A DNA stretch of 64,000 nucleotides, taken from contig CM055265.1 in NCBI GenBank assembly GCA_029237695.1, forward strand, positions 39,921,840 through 39,985,839, in the 5' to 3' direction. The position numbers were made by a program, and so were the translations under genes. A model generated the notes under the pieces. That model searched no databases and was not told where the DNA came from. It was given only the letters and a program-made list of their open reading frames with translations. Below, one piece after another: positions 54,220-64,000 of this stretch. Positions within the stretch are counted from its first letter, which is position 1; each line of letters opens with the position of its first letter. This DNA is from Conchocele bisecta. Its lineage: Eukaryota > Mollusca > Bivalvia > Lucinida > Thyasiridae.

Positions 54220-57200
54220 TTAAAGGGGTTCTGTATGTATCCCATCTTCTAAAACCCTTCTCTTGTCATAGTAAGCGGACAGTCCTAATTTATTTTGGGT
54301 ATATGTTTTCATAACACCATTTCTCATTCTAAACCCTCTGTTTGTTCCTCTATCCGTTCCAACCTGGTGTAGGGCCTTCATATATCTTCTCCATGTGAGA
54401 GGATTTTGCCTGGCAGATAACCCCTTCGCTGAATGTTTTAGTTCATTATTTTTAAATTGTTCAACTAAATAGCATTTACTGGATAGAGCTATTGCACGAT
54501 CTTCTTGAAACTCTGTTTTGAATAGCCCTGGTTCTCTATTACTCCATTTATCCCACGCTAACCATTCTTTGTTATGTTTTTTGAAATCGTCTAGCATTTC
54601 TGGTTTTATCATTCCATCTAACTCTCCACCCTTCATGCTAACCCCCATATACAAACTATCCGTATCCATCTGTATTAGTTCAAAATCTGCTCTATCTACG
54701 TATTTGTCCATAAAATCATAATAAAATTTTAACATTCTTAGTTTCGCATATTGGTATACAGCAATCCCACAGTGAAATGGACGAGTCATATTGGCATTTA
54801 CTTTTCTTGAGGATATTTCGTAAGAATCTCCTATTTCCTCTAAATCATCGAAATACGCTGATCTTAAAGCTTTGTCCACACATTTTTCATCTTTTGTATA
54901 CGTTGTGTTGAGGTGTTTTTCAGGGGATTCTATCATTTTCCCGCAACATGAGTTACCTAATAGTTTCATTATATCTGCAGTTGGGGACTTTGAACTGTCA
55001 ACATCACCTGCTCTCCTGGCTGAAGTAACTTCTTTAACAAACCATTCAAAGGGTTTACCTGCTGTATAATTTATTACTCTGTAAATCCCTGTAATTTCTA
55101 AACCATGCTTCAAATACCATTTTAATAATGGGGCAAATAGTAATACTTCTTTAGCAGACATTGCACCTACTAGTTTTCTGCCATCTCCTCTTGCACGGTT
55201 TGTTTCTTGTAAATACTGTAACATCTTCTCTGGAACTTCCTCCTCCTCTACAATCCTATTTATAAATATTGGGGACATTTCCGAAAACTTCTCTTTTAAA
55301 CTACTGGGAACCTCTATATCTACTTCAGCAAAGCCAAACCACTTACCATTTAAAACCGCCTTGAAAAACTTATTTATTTTAATAGGGTCGTGAGGGCTGC
55401 TTTCCTCGTGTAGTTTCCCTTCGCCACATGGCATTTGTTTGTTTAATGTTGATAAATATAGGGCGTTTGCATCAAAACCAAGTACGGCTTCGCAAAGCTT
55501 TCCATTTCCATCAGGGGCTGACCTGATTCTCGTAACACCTGCTTCAGTTTATCTTGTAAACACAATTGATGGACCTCCAACTAATGCTCCTTTTAACATT
55601 TCATATATTTCCTCACCAGGGGCATACAGTGGCGGACATATCGCGTCTGCTATCTTACTCTCTTTGGTTTGGTAAGGTTTTATATATTTTTTTATTGTTC
55701 CTCTGAGAATGTATTGTAAAGCAACTCCCGGTAGGGTAACTGCATCTTTAAACATATCTATACCTTTTGTTTGATAAAATTTTGTAATTTTTCCGATAGC
55801 TTCTAAAAAGGGGCCAACATCCAAGTCGTTATAGTATTTTAACCAGTCTTTGAAAGACTTCATATTTAATCTGCTATAAATGTTGTTGCACTCTTCCAAC
55901 TGCTGTTTGGTTATCGTTTTATTTGGAGTTAATTTATTTGTCCAATTTTTAAGCGGTGGCAAACCCTCATACGCTAGTTTATCGGGAGAATCGAACCATT
56001 TGTATGGGAAGAAGGATTTTTCACCTTCGCATCCATAAGCCTTAACCCATCTATCGTAATCGATACCAGGAGCAAGATACAATTTTACATCTAAAAACCT
56101 AAATTCTGGTGTAAATAGAAAAATGGTTGTATTGGCTTTCTTTCCTACTAGTACCTTAGTGGTTTTATCCGTTAAAACGTCAACTAAATGCTTCTTTATT
56201 AAATTAAGATCGTAATTACTGGAATTGAACCCAATTACTGGGACTTGTGAAATCCAACGGGTAATTTCTCACTGCTGAGAAGTGTAAAGATACTCCATGT
56301 CTGCAGGGTACCCATATGTATTGTTGCTCCCCACGACCTCTCGGATATTGTCTCCCCTTCGCTTTACATCTTCCATAAATAGGGTTACTAATTGTTTTGG
56401 AGAAGTATCACATATGTGTTATATTGTTGGATAGAGTATCCCCTATACTAACACTTATTGGGACATGTTCGTTTATAAACTCTAGATCTTTAGTGGGGTT
56501 ACGCTTTTCTTTACTTCCGTCTAAATATGCTTCAAAATCGTATACAATATGATATGGGTAAATCACTGTAGGAGGCTTTTCGAGTTCCTTTACATCCTCA
56601 GGTTTACAAATTGCATCATACTCGCATTCAAAAATAGTTACTAATTTACACTTACCCTCAATTGCTTCGTCTCTCTCGTTGGATCTTCTAAGCTTATTTT
56701 TATAATCTTTACAATGTTTGGGACACCCGTGCCAATAACAGCCGTGAAATTGATAAACTGTATCAGTCTCGGGGCAATACCCATCAACTGGGGCACCAGT
56801 GATTATTCTTTCTCCGCCGTGACCGCATACTGCAGTGTGAATATGGGGCCCTGGTAAAGATTTTATCCAACTGATCGATTTCTTACTACAACCGGGTTTT
56901 GGGTGGAAAGATTTTTCAAACGCTGATAGTGGGCGATCTATTTTTTCTCCTTTACACGATACTTTTGTTAATCCCTTCATGCAGGTTAATGCGTGCCTGG
57001 TTAAATTGCTGGACTTTGTAAAGCGTTGTTTGCAGTCGAAGCAACAATAATTGTTTTCAGCGGCTTTATTCATATCCGTAATAAGGAAGGCGTGATCGTT
57101 ATAGATGCCTATTTTCATCTTTTTATTACCAATCTTGTCGTAATGAGCTGCTACTTTTCTTAAATACCATGTTCCCTCTTCTGTAGGTTCGTACGCATCA

Positions 57201-58072
57201 ATACCTATTTTAAAACACTCTTCTATTTTCTTGATATCTCCAAATAGTATGGGGCGTTCTGGTTTCGGTAATTTATGGGTTTTACAAAACTGTAAATATT
57301 GCTGCTGGAGCTCTTTGGTCAATGTTAAACACCTATCAGCCCTAAACTTCGAAGTGTGGAGGGCCAAGCATCTAAATAAACAAAGATCATCATTGAAACT
57401 ATCCAGGGGCTTCATCCCTTTCTTATAACGCAACCACTCAGGCATTCGACCTCCTGCCACTTTTTCGGATTGCATTCCAGCATCACCTTTAGGCATTTTA
57501 TTTAAAGCTGTTCCATATACTATTTTAACGCTAACACCCATCCATCTTACAAACCTCCATTTTGTATTTGGCCTATCTATTTTATCTATGTTTAATCTAT
57601 GCTCTTCTTGTTTATTAATCCACTCTTTAACCTCATCGTAACCTCTAAACCACGGACTTCCGGATAAATTGTTATAAAATACCAACGTTGTCGGCTTTCC
57701 TCTCGCGTCTCTCTCCTCTTGGTGAATTAATTTGTAAGAAAAAGAGAATCTTATGTAAAAACTGTCGGTTAACAAAGGCTCTAACTCGCCCATTATCCTT
57801 TTGCTGTTATTTATTTGAAGTTTTCTTTTCAGGGTTATTGTAGTTATCCTACGCTCTTTTACTATTTCTTTTTCTTTTTGTTTATAATCTTCTAATATTT
57901 CGCTACCTTCCTCTATTAACTGTTGTAATAAACGCGCTTTCTGCACTCGTTTTTGAGGTTTGCCGTTGTTCCTGCTTCTAAGACTGAGGGAAGCCTCATC
58001 GGCTATATTCTGTGCTATTCTTTTTCTATATTCTTTTTTTCCATCCCTTAAATACCCCCCGAGACATTGCAC
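54220..58072 (-). pseudogene. polB: Family-B DNA polymerase with N-terminal accessory domains, broken
   Basis: Minus strand, three main open stretches. 56408-58072 (554 residues): basic helical N-terminus (1-90); NDDLCLFRCLALH (227-239), a papain-like-looking Cys motif; C2H2 finger CCFDCKQRF...H...C (343-364); a Cys/His-rich endonuclease-like block with VDGY and FHGCYWHGCPKHC (429-454, Vsr-like); then Exo I YDFEAY (511-516). After a frameshift at ~56420 and an in-frame TGA at ~56271, Exo II follows (VIGFNSSNYDLNL). 55549-56082 holds YNDLDVGPF (Exo III) and TLPGVALQYILRGTI. A further break at 55434-55549 precedes motif A. 54220-55434 has motif B LLGNSCCGK and motif C QMDTDSLY (residues 255-262). 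An ATG slightly upstream in another frame, before a run of six G, may be the true start. Confidence 0.85.
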
Positions 58073-58106
58073 GAGCCATTCTTTTCATAAATCATCATTT
58101 TTTTCC

Positions 58107-58304
58107 TTATTTATTAGTGTAGTTTAACCCCCTTTCCCTCAAACGGTTTGAAAAAGGTATACCCATTCTTATTAATTCTGATCTTAATTCCCTAATTCTG
58201 GGAGAAGAACTTTTAGATGGTTTTACACCCCTTTTATCGCTAATCATTGTGCGAGTTAACTTAGGGCGAGGCGCTCTCGTAACTTTATTACGTATATCTG
58301 TCAT
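58107..58304 (-). CDS. Small basic protein upstream of PolB
   Basis: 65 residues (MTDIRNKVTRAPRPKLTRTM...), pI clearly basic, Ser/Arg/Lys-rich, no Cys. It lies 34 bp before the polymerase on the same strand. In protein-primed systems a terminal protein is often encoded near or within PolB, but nothing here proves that; DNA condensation is equally possible. Confidence 0.45.
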   Translation of the reverse strand: MTDIRNKVTRAPRPKLTRTMISDKRGVKPSKSSSPRIRELRSELIRMGIPFSNRLRERGLNYTNK

Positions 58305-58329
58305 TTTCTAATCGTGGAAAATTTATTGT

Positions 58330-58346
58330 TTTATATAAATACCTGT
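58330..58346 (-). promoter_or_regulatory. TATA-like box for the 65-residue/PolB unit
   Basis: TATTTATATAAAACA on the minus strand about 25-40 bp before the ATG at 58304, the expected spacing for a eukaryotic core promoter with a short leader. Confidence 0.4.
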
Positions 58347-58518
58347 ATGGCTTATGTTCAATAGGGTGTTTTTTCATTTTTTACAATTAATTAATTATAA
58401 CACCTCATATAGAAGACACATATTTTGTCGGGGCTAGGGGGCTTTCTGCTAGTTTTCTCATGTTCAATAGGGTGTATTAAAAATTCCCACAGTATAAAAT
58501 AGGGCACAGTTCGTACGC

Positions 58519-58899
58519 TACCCAAAGCCCTCTCCCTCCCCCTATTCTCGCTCCGTTTTCGATATGGACTAGAAAAATTCTACAGAGCGGCCATTCCTAT
58601 ATGGGAGACCTCCCGCGTATATCGACTTACTATTTCGTTGGGTAGCTGAAATAGGTACCCAAAACCCTTGCAAATCGACTTACTATTTCGTTGGGTAGCT
58701 GAAATAGGGTAGCCGAAACCGCTGCAAATCGGGGACACATTTTATACTACAGTATGATATTTTATTTTTACTGTGGGTTGTATTTATTTCGCTTTAAATT
58801 AACAGGAAATTTTACTATTTTTGGTACCTATGGGGCTACCCACTGCTTTCAATTCATCCCCCACACTTCGCGGTAACGAACTGACTCCCTATATACTAC
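58519..58899 (-). repeat. Right TIR of element 3
   Basis: Mirror of 50240-50627. Both contain two near-identical words TTTCAGCTACCCAACGAAAT about 50 bp apart. Differences between the two TIRs are about as many as between the three left units. Confidence 0.85.
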
Positions 58900-58906
58900 C
58901 GATTTA

Positions 58907-59250
58907 GAACGACCGGAAATGAACCCGGATGATAAAGCGATGAATGTAATACGTATATAGTGACCCTGGGTATGGAAGGTGTTCGAGCCAATTCCCACCT
59001 TAAATATGAGCCGAATCGAATACGAAGTGTCGAAAGGATACAGATGATGCATCGGCCGACTTCACGGAAAGAATCCCACCCACCGCTACAAGCACATAAT
59101 AATACCAGGAAATAAAATATAGACAGAAACACAGTGCCAAACAGTGCCAATGTATATATGTACAGTAGTTTTGATGTATGTGCACATTTTATTACAAACG
59201 TTAATTACGATTTTACTGTGATTTTAAAACATGCCTTACGTATTTTATAC
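58907..59250. other. Intergenic, no gene
   Basis: GGTATGGAAGGTGTTCGAGC and CCTTAAATATGA (about 58970-59010) resemble the words at 18040-18075, a hint of a dispersed repeat. Nothing else seen. Confidence 0.35.
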
Positions 59251-59259
59251 GGTGCCACG

Positions 59260-59567
59260 GGGCCGCACGATTCACCCAAATCCTCCCCAAATCCTCATTT
59301 TCCCCCCAAATCCTCCCTTGCATTTATCTCATAATTTATTTTGGATGATCTCCCTTGGCTGCTAGAATGCCTAAGTTAAATTAAAACATCGAAATAAGAC
59401 TCTTTTTACCATAAAAACGTATTCAAATCATGTTCAATAACTTCTTAAGAACGATATTAAAAGGTTTTGAGACATATTAATTGGATAACTTATTCATTAC
59501 ATGAGGATTTGGGGAGGATTTGGTGTAAAATGAGGATTTGGGGAGGATTTGGGTGAATCGTGCGCCC
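59260..59567. mobile_element. TIR element, CGCACGATTCACCCAAATCC ends, 9-bp duplication
   Basis: Ends GGGCCGCACGATTCACCC / GGGTGAATCGTGCGCCC, then subterminal AAATCCTCCCCAAATCCTCA repeats in inverted orientation. GGTGCCACG stands directly outside both ends (59251-59259 and 59568-59576). Nine-base duplications point to Mutator-like elements. No coding capacity. Confidence 0.8.
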
Positions 59568-59859
59568 GGTGCCACGATAAGCCAGCGTGGGAACGTCAAC
59601 ACAACAACAACAACAAATGAGTGGCGGGCAACTTTCTATGCTTTTACCTTTGAATCTTAGGGTCATATTGTAAGCATAATGTTGTTGTGCTCACTCCGAC
59701 TGAACACGTTTCTGTGAAAAGTTCAGAATAAATTTTCTTATACGAGATAGTAAGTAAATATTCATCGTGTTATGTTGAGTTTAAATATATCGTCAAAGGC
59801 CCTAATTCCGTGCGAGTTCTAATACCGGTAGATACTGCACACAAATATAACAACTGGCA

Positions 59860-60540
59860 GGAGGTGCCCATTTTGTTACAGTGTAACGGTGTAACATTGT
59901 AACGAAGGATATTTTCCCCAGTAACTGATATATTCTATTTATATTTTCTGTTTTATTGCTTATTTAAAAAAAAATGGACATGTTTTCTAGGGGACCGTAA
60001 CAATGCTAAAGTAAAAGTGTAACGTATGGGGAAATACTGTAACAAAGCGTAACAAGATGTAACAGAGTTGCATTTTATAGTAATCTGCACATATTCATCG
60101 TTACATTTTAACGGTGTAACGACTGTAACGAAAGGCCAAAACAATTGGACATATTTTCTAGGGGAGCGTAGCAATGATAACATGTGTAACGTATGGGGAA
60201 ATACTGTAACATAGTGTAACAAGGTGTAACAGAGTTAGTATTTTAAAATATCCTGCACATCTTCATCATTACACTGTAACGGTGTAACAACTAACAAAGC
60301 GTAACAAGATGTAACATAGTTGCATTTTATAGTAATCTGCACATCTTCATCGTTACACTGTAACGGTGTAACAACTGTAACGAAAGGCCAAACCAGTTGG
60401 ACATGTTTTCTAGGGGATCGTAGCAATGCTAAAATGTGTAACGTATGGAGAAATATTGTAACAAGGTGTAACCGAGTTGTATTTTAAAATATCCTACACA
60501 TCTTCTTCGTTACACTGTACATAACGATGTAACGACTGTA
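59860..60540. repeat. GTAAC-rich tandem repeat
   Basis: Three to four units of ~190 bp share TTTTCTAGGGGACCGTAACA, GTAACGTATGGGGAAATACT, GTAACAAGGTGTAACAGAGT and ATCCTGCACATCTTCATC. Same family at 61600-61860. Confidence 0.75.
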
Positions 60541-60544
60541 ACTC

Positions 60545-61530
60545 CTTGTTATGCCCCCCGCAACAAGTTGGGGGGGGGGGGTATACTGGAGTCAGGTTGT
60601 CCATCCGTGCGTCCGTAAACTTAACATCAGAAAAATATTGTTATAACTTGTATTTCCTTCATCTAAAATGCTTAATATTTCACACATGCATTCCTGTAAG
60701 GCTCTACTACCATGCTGTGCCAAATCCACGACCGTCCAACCCCCGCTGATCTCAAGGTCAAATACTTAGTCTCTTTTCGAAACTCAACATCAGAGAAATA
60801 TTGTTATAACTTCTATTTCCTTCATCTAAAATGCTTAATATTTCACACATGCATTCCTGTAAGGCTCTACTACCATGCTGTGCCAAATCCACAACCGTCC
60901 AACCCCCCAGTGATCCCAAGGTCAAATACTTAGTCTCTTTTCGAAACTTAACATCAGAGAAATATTGTTATAACTTCTATTTCCTTCATCTAAAATGCTT
61001 AATATTTCACACATGCATTCCTGTAAGGCTCTACTATCATGCTGTGCCAAATCCACAACCGTCCAACCCCCCGCTGATCCCAATGTCAAGGTCAAATACT
61101 TAGTGTCTTTACAAAACTTAACATCAGAGAAATAACTTCTATTTCCTTCATTGAAAATTCTTAATATTTCATACATGCATTCCTCCAAGGCTCTACTATC
61201 ATGCTGTGACAAATTCCCGCTGATCTCGAGGTCAAGGTCACATACTTATTAGTGTCTTTACAAAACTTAACATCAGAGAAATCGGTTATAACTTCTATTT
61301 CTTTCATCGAAAATGCTTAATATTTCATGCATGCATTCCTCTAAGGCTCTACTATCATCATCATGCTGTGACAAATTCCCGCTGATCTCGAGGTCAATGT
61401 CTTATACTTAGTCTTTTTACAAAACTTAACATCAGAGAAATCGGTTATAACTTCTATTTCCTTGCTCGGATCTGCTTCACATTTCACACACGCATTGCTC
61501 CAATGGACCTCACAAGCCGACACACTTGGA
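60545..61530. repeat. ~155-bp satellite, five to six units
   Basis: Opens with a GGGGGGGGGGGGTATACTGGAG word preceded by CCCCCCGCAACAAGTTG (hairpin). Units share AACATCAGAGAAATATTGTT, TCACACATGCATTCCTGTAA, CTGTGCCAAATCCACAACCG and CAAGGTCAAATACTTAGT. Same general type as 33720-36420. Confidence 0.8.
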
Positions 61531-61599
61531 CATTTTTACATATTTTAGGGGTACCTGGGCCCACGCGGGTGGTATTCCGTAAGCCTCGCTTACTGACCA

Positions 61600-61860
61600 A
61601 ACTAGTTGGACATGTTTTTTAGGGGACCCTAACAATGCTAAAGTGTGTAACGTATGGGAGAAATACTGTAACAAGGTGTAACAGAGTTGTATTTTAAATT
61701 ATCCTGCAAATCTGCGTCGTTACATGGTGTAACGAAAGGCCAAACAAATTGGGACACATTTTCTAGGGGACCGAAACGATGCTAAAGTGTGCAACGGATG
61801 GGGAAATACTGTCAAAAGTGTAACAAGATGTAACAGAATTGTATTTTAAATAGTAAGTTA
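61600..61860. repeat. Further GTAAC-type units
   Basis: Continuation of the 59860-60540 family after the 155-bp satellite, suggesting that the satellite was inserted in or next to the GTAAC array. Confidence 0.65.
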
Positions 61861-62009
61861 CTACAGCATTTCTCCATAATTTACAAACTCCATTTCTTGG
61901 CCTTTCAAGTTTCATTCAGGCACTTATTTTTCGCCTAAATCTCTCTACAGCCACAAAGACTGCAAGAGATTTGTTTTGACTGCTCGACTTGATTGTATGT
62001 AATTTAGCA

Positions 62010-62300
62010 ACATGTGGAGACGATTCAAATGGTGGTTACAATATGTGGAGAAATATGAACTGTAACAGTGAGACTGTTCAAATGGTGGTTACAATATGTG
62101 GAGAAATAAGAACAGTAACAGTGAGACGATTCAAATGATCGTCACAGTATGTGGAGGAACTAACTGTGACATGGTTCAAATGGTGGTCACAATATGTGGA
62201 GAAATAAGAACTGCTGTAACAGTGAGATGGTTCAAATGATCGTTACAATATGTGGAGAAATAAGAACTGCTGTAACAGTGAGACGGTTCAAATGATCGCA
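62010..62300. repeat. ~60-bp tandem units with GAGACGGTTCAAATG
   Basis: Five units of GTAACAGTGAGACGGTTCAA and GTTACAATATGTGGAGAAAT. The stem word of the hairpin family (1366, 5000, 18492) recurs here in direct orientation. Confidence 0.65.
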
Positions 62301-62439
62301 ATATACAATGTATGCAAACTAGTCTACAGCATCTACAATAGGGTACAAATCTGTAGCCAATATCTCTGTTCTAATTAAGAAGTGTGTATTTTCCTGACTG
62401 ATTTATAGCCCCACAGACTCCCTGTGTTATGTATGAGAA

Positions 62440-63245
62440 AACAGGTATTGTTTCATTTGTGAGCGTGAAGCATGATTGGTGTGTCATTGATGTAATGACG
62501 AACAGTGCAGATCCTGATCAGACTGCAGATGCACAGCCTGATCTGAATCTGCTCTGGCCGCAAAACCCATAAACTTTCTGCAGACACAGCCACATTTATC
62601 AAAAACATTGGTAGTTTATGAGACCAGAAACTTTCAGCTGAATGTTCATTTATAATGTAAGTTGTCTATTTTGCCCATTGTTTGTTTCTGACTGATTTAT
62701 GGCTCCCACTGATTCCCTGTGCAGTGGTATGTATGAGAAAACAGGTATTGTTAAATTAGTGAGCTTTGTAGACCCAATGTAAGACTACATCTGGAATCAG
62801 TAGAACTGATGAGTGAAGATAGATCTACACTCAGTCGGGCAATTGATTAGTATATACAATGTAAGTGTAGCACCTGATCTATTTACCATTTGTGGCTGTG
62901 TCTGGAGAAATGAGGTTTATTTTATTTGTCACCAGTGTATATCCTGATCAAATAGCACATTATATCATGTATATAGCACAGTCAAGTCTGTGACAGATAT
63001 CTCTTACATATCTTCTTATTAAGAAGTGTGTATTTTTCTGACTGTATTTTTCTCGTACTTACCCAGAGTCAGTGAAGGCCTTCACTGACTCTGGGTATGT
63101 ACGAGCAAATAGGTATTGTTACATTTGTGTGTGTGAAGCATGACATGTGTTTCAATGATGGAATGGCGAATAGTGCAGATGCACAAGCTGATCTGGATGT
63201 ACACTGGCAGCAAAACCGATAATCCCAATGATTCCAATCACATCC
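62440..63245. repeat. Cluster of GATCAGACTG MITE copies
   Basis: One copy at 62440-62600 and a longer one at 62886-63245, the latter interrupted by the palindrome 63054-63105. Words: CAGTGCAGATCCTGATCAGA, GCTGATCTGGATGTACACTGG, AAAACCCATAA. Confidence 0.55.
63054..63105. repeat. 52-bp palindrome
   Basis: CGTACTTACCCAGAGTCAGT followed by GAAGGCCTTC and the mirrored arm; one mismatch per arm. Confidence 0.7.
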
Positions 63246-63259
63246 ACATTTACCAAAAA

Positions 63260-64000
63260 CATTGTTATTTTATGAGACATGATATTTCGTCATCCCGCTT
63301 CTTTTCGTTCGTAAGATTTTCGTTAGGTTTTATTTGTCGGTCCAGGCGGCGGCTGGGGGCATCCGTGAGCCTCTGCTCACTCTAGTTTCAAGGCAATTGC
63401 AGTCTGGTCATAAATCACAGGAAAACATAAGTAGGTTGAACCGGATGGGAAAAATAGACAACTTAACAGAAATGGACATTCAGCTCAAAGTATATTGTCT
63501 CGTAAACTACAATCCAATAGCCAGACTGAGTGTAGACCTGTCTTCACTCACCTTCTGATTCCAGATGTAGTCTTATTATTATGTAATCAAAGTACTGAAA
63601 GTACTGAACATAGGGTACTAGAAGAATTCCGCCACGGAAGTGGTGTCGCGCCTGAAAATGCCTTGTCGGTACAAAACAATGTTGTAGCAGGATTTTTGTT
63701 AAAGTTTCTGCATTACTTTGACATCGCCATGTTTACTTATGTTTTGTGAATGAAATAGTTGGTCCCAGATCGAGTATATTAAAACATACAAATGACGTCA
63801 TTGGGGAAACCGCTGACAAAATGTTCAATGTATGGAAGCCCAAACTTGTTAGAATTATTTTTTTCGTCGTATTTTCAGTACTTGCATTAATATGGGTATT
63901 AATCTACGCTGGATGTGTTATACTGTCATTAATTTGTTCCCTGACTGTAATTTATCACTGACTGACTTATTGGCCACCATAGACAACTGTCAATCAGGCA
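63260..64000. other. Intergenic to window end, no supported gene
   Basis: Short ORFs only. One at 63746-63961 encodes a hydrophobic stretch (FFVVFSVLALIWVLIYAGCV) but has no supporting context. Confidence 0.35.

Larger units (their letters stand above)
50240..58899. mobile_element. Element 3: PolB-encoding TIR virus-like element
   Basis: Ends AGTAGTATATA...GGGAGTCAG (left, with an extra TATA) and the inverted form at 58899. Inverted similarity runs about 385 bp on each side (50240-50627 and 58519-58899). CGATTTA flanks both ends (50234-50240 and 58900-58906; six or seven bases depending on whether the first A belongs to the element). Gene order: HTH/TM protein (-), CTAGG tandem repeats, 99-residue protein (-), 77-residue HTH protein (+), PolB (-), basic 65-residue protein (-). 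A 6-bp duplication and PolB match Polinton-type elements, but no integrase, protease or capsid is recognised. Confidence 0.8.

Noticed and set aside
63746..63961. Small membrane protein at the window end
   Set aside because: Hydrophobic AT-rich ORF without start context, homology or neighbours to support it.

Overview
The window looks like a stretch of animal nuclear genome, most likely a bivalve mollusc. This is inference: it has intron-split exons of a FLYWCH/MULE-type host gene, a long RNase-H-bearing LINE, many short TIR/hairpin elements and ~150-170 bp intergenic satellites carrying the words GGTCAAGGTCAC. Real host coding sequence is sparse; almost all the window is mobile or repetitive DNA, and nearly every large ORF is broken by small indels.

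Layout. 1-9.1 kb: small TIR elements and hairpins, a degraded DDE_Tnp_4 transposase (3.7-5.0 kb) and a ~400-bp TIR repeat present about three times (5.5-7.0 kb). 9.1-15.5 kb: a tandem array abruptly joined to element 1, a left-truncated virus-like element with family-B DNA polymerase, a fibre-like protein (stalk and head) and a hydrophobic glycine-rich protein; its right end carries the terminus AGTAGTATATAGGGAGTCA. 15.5-20.4 kb: tRNA-like SINE pieces, one split by a TIR element with a perfect 9-bp target duplication. 20.45-28.86 kb: element 2, a giant palindrome with the same terminus, 5-bp target duplications and self-complementary tips; each arm carries a large uncharacterised replication-like gene and an HTH/membrane gene, and only the left arm keeps a zinc-finger gene. 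29-42 kb: exons of a FLYWCH/MULE-type host gene, one cut by a 2.9-kb TIR element (6-bp duplication), with introns full of satellite and a further 4.1-kb TIR structure. 43.1-48.4 kb: an I-group-like LINE with broken ORF1 and ORF2. 49.2-50.1 kb: a small TIR element. 50.24-58.90 kb: element 3, TIR-bounded with 6-7 bp target duplications, encoding PolB, an HTH/membrane protein and three small proteins, with its left terminus repeated three times. 59-64 kb: satellites, small TIR elements and nothing genic.

The most interesting content is the family formed by elements 1-3. They share an outer terminus, and different pairs share PolB (1 and 3) and the HTH/membrane protein (2 and 3); an HTH-like motif recurs in two element-3 proteins. 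I infer one lineage of Polinton/adintovirus/bidnavirus-like PolB elements whose members have been cut down in different ways: truncated (1), folded into a head-to-head dimer without polymerase (2), and terminally amplified (3). No capsid, integrase or packaging ATPase was convincingly recognised.
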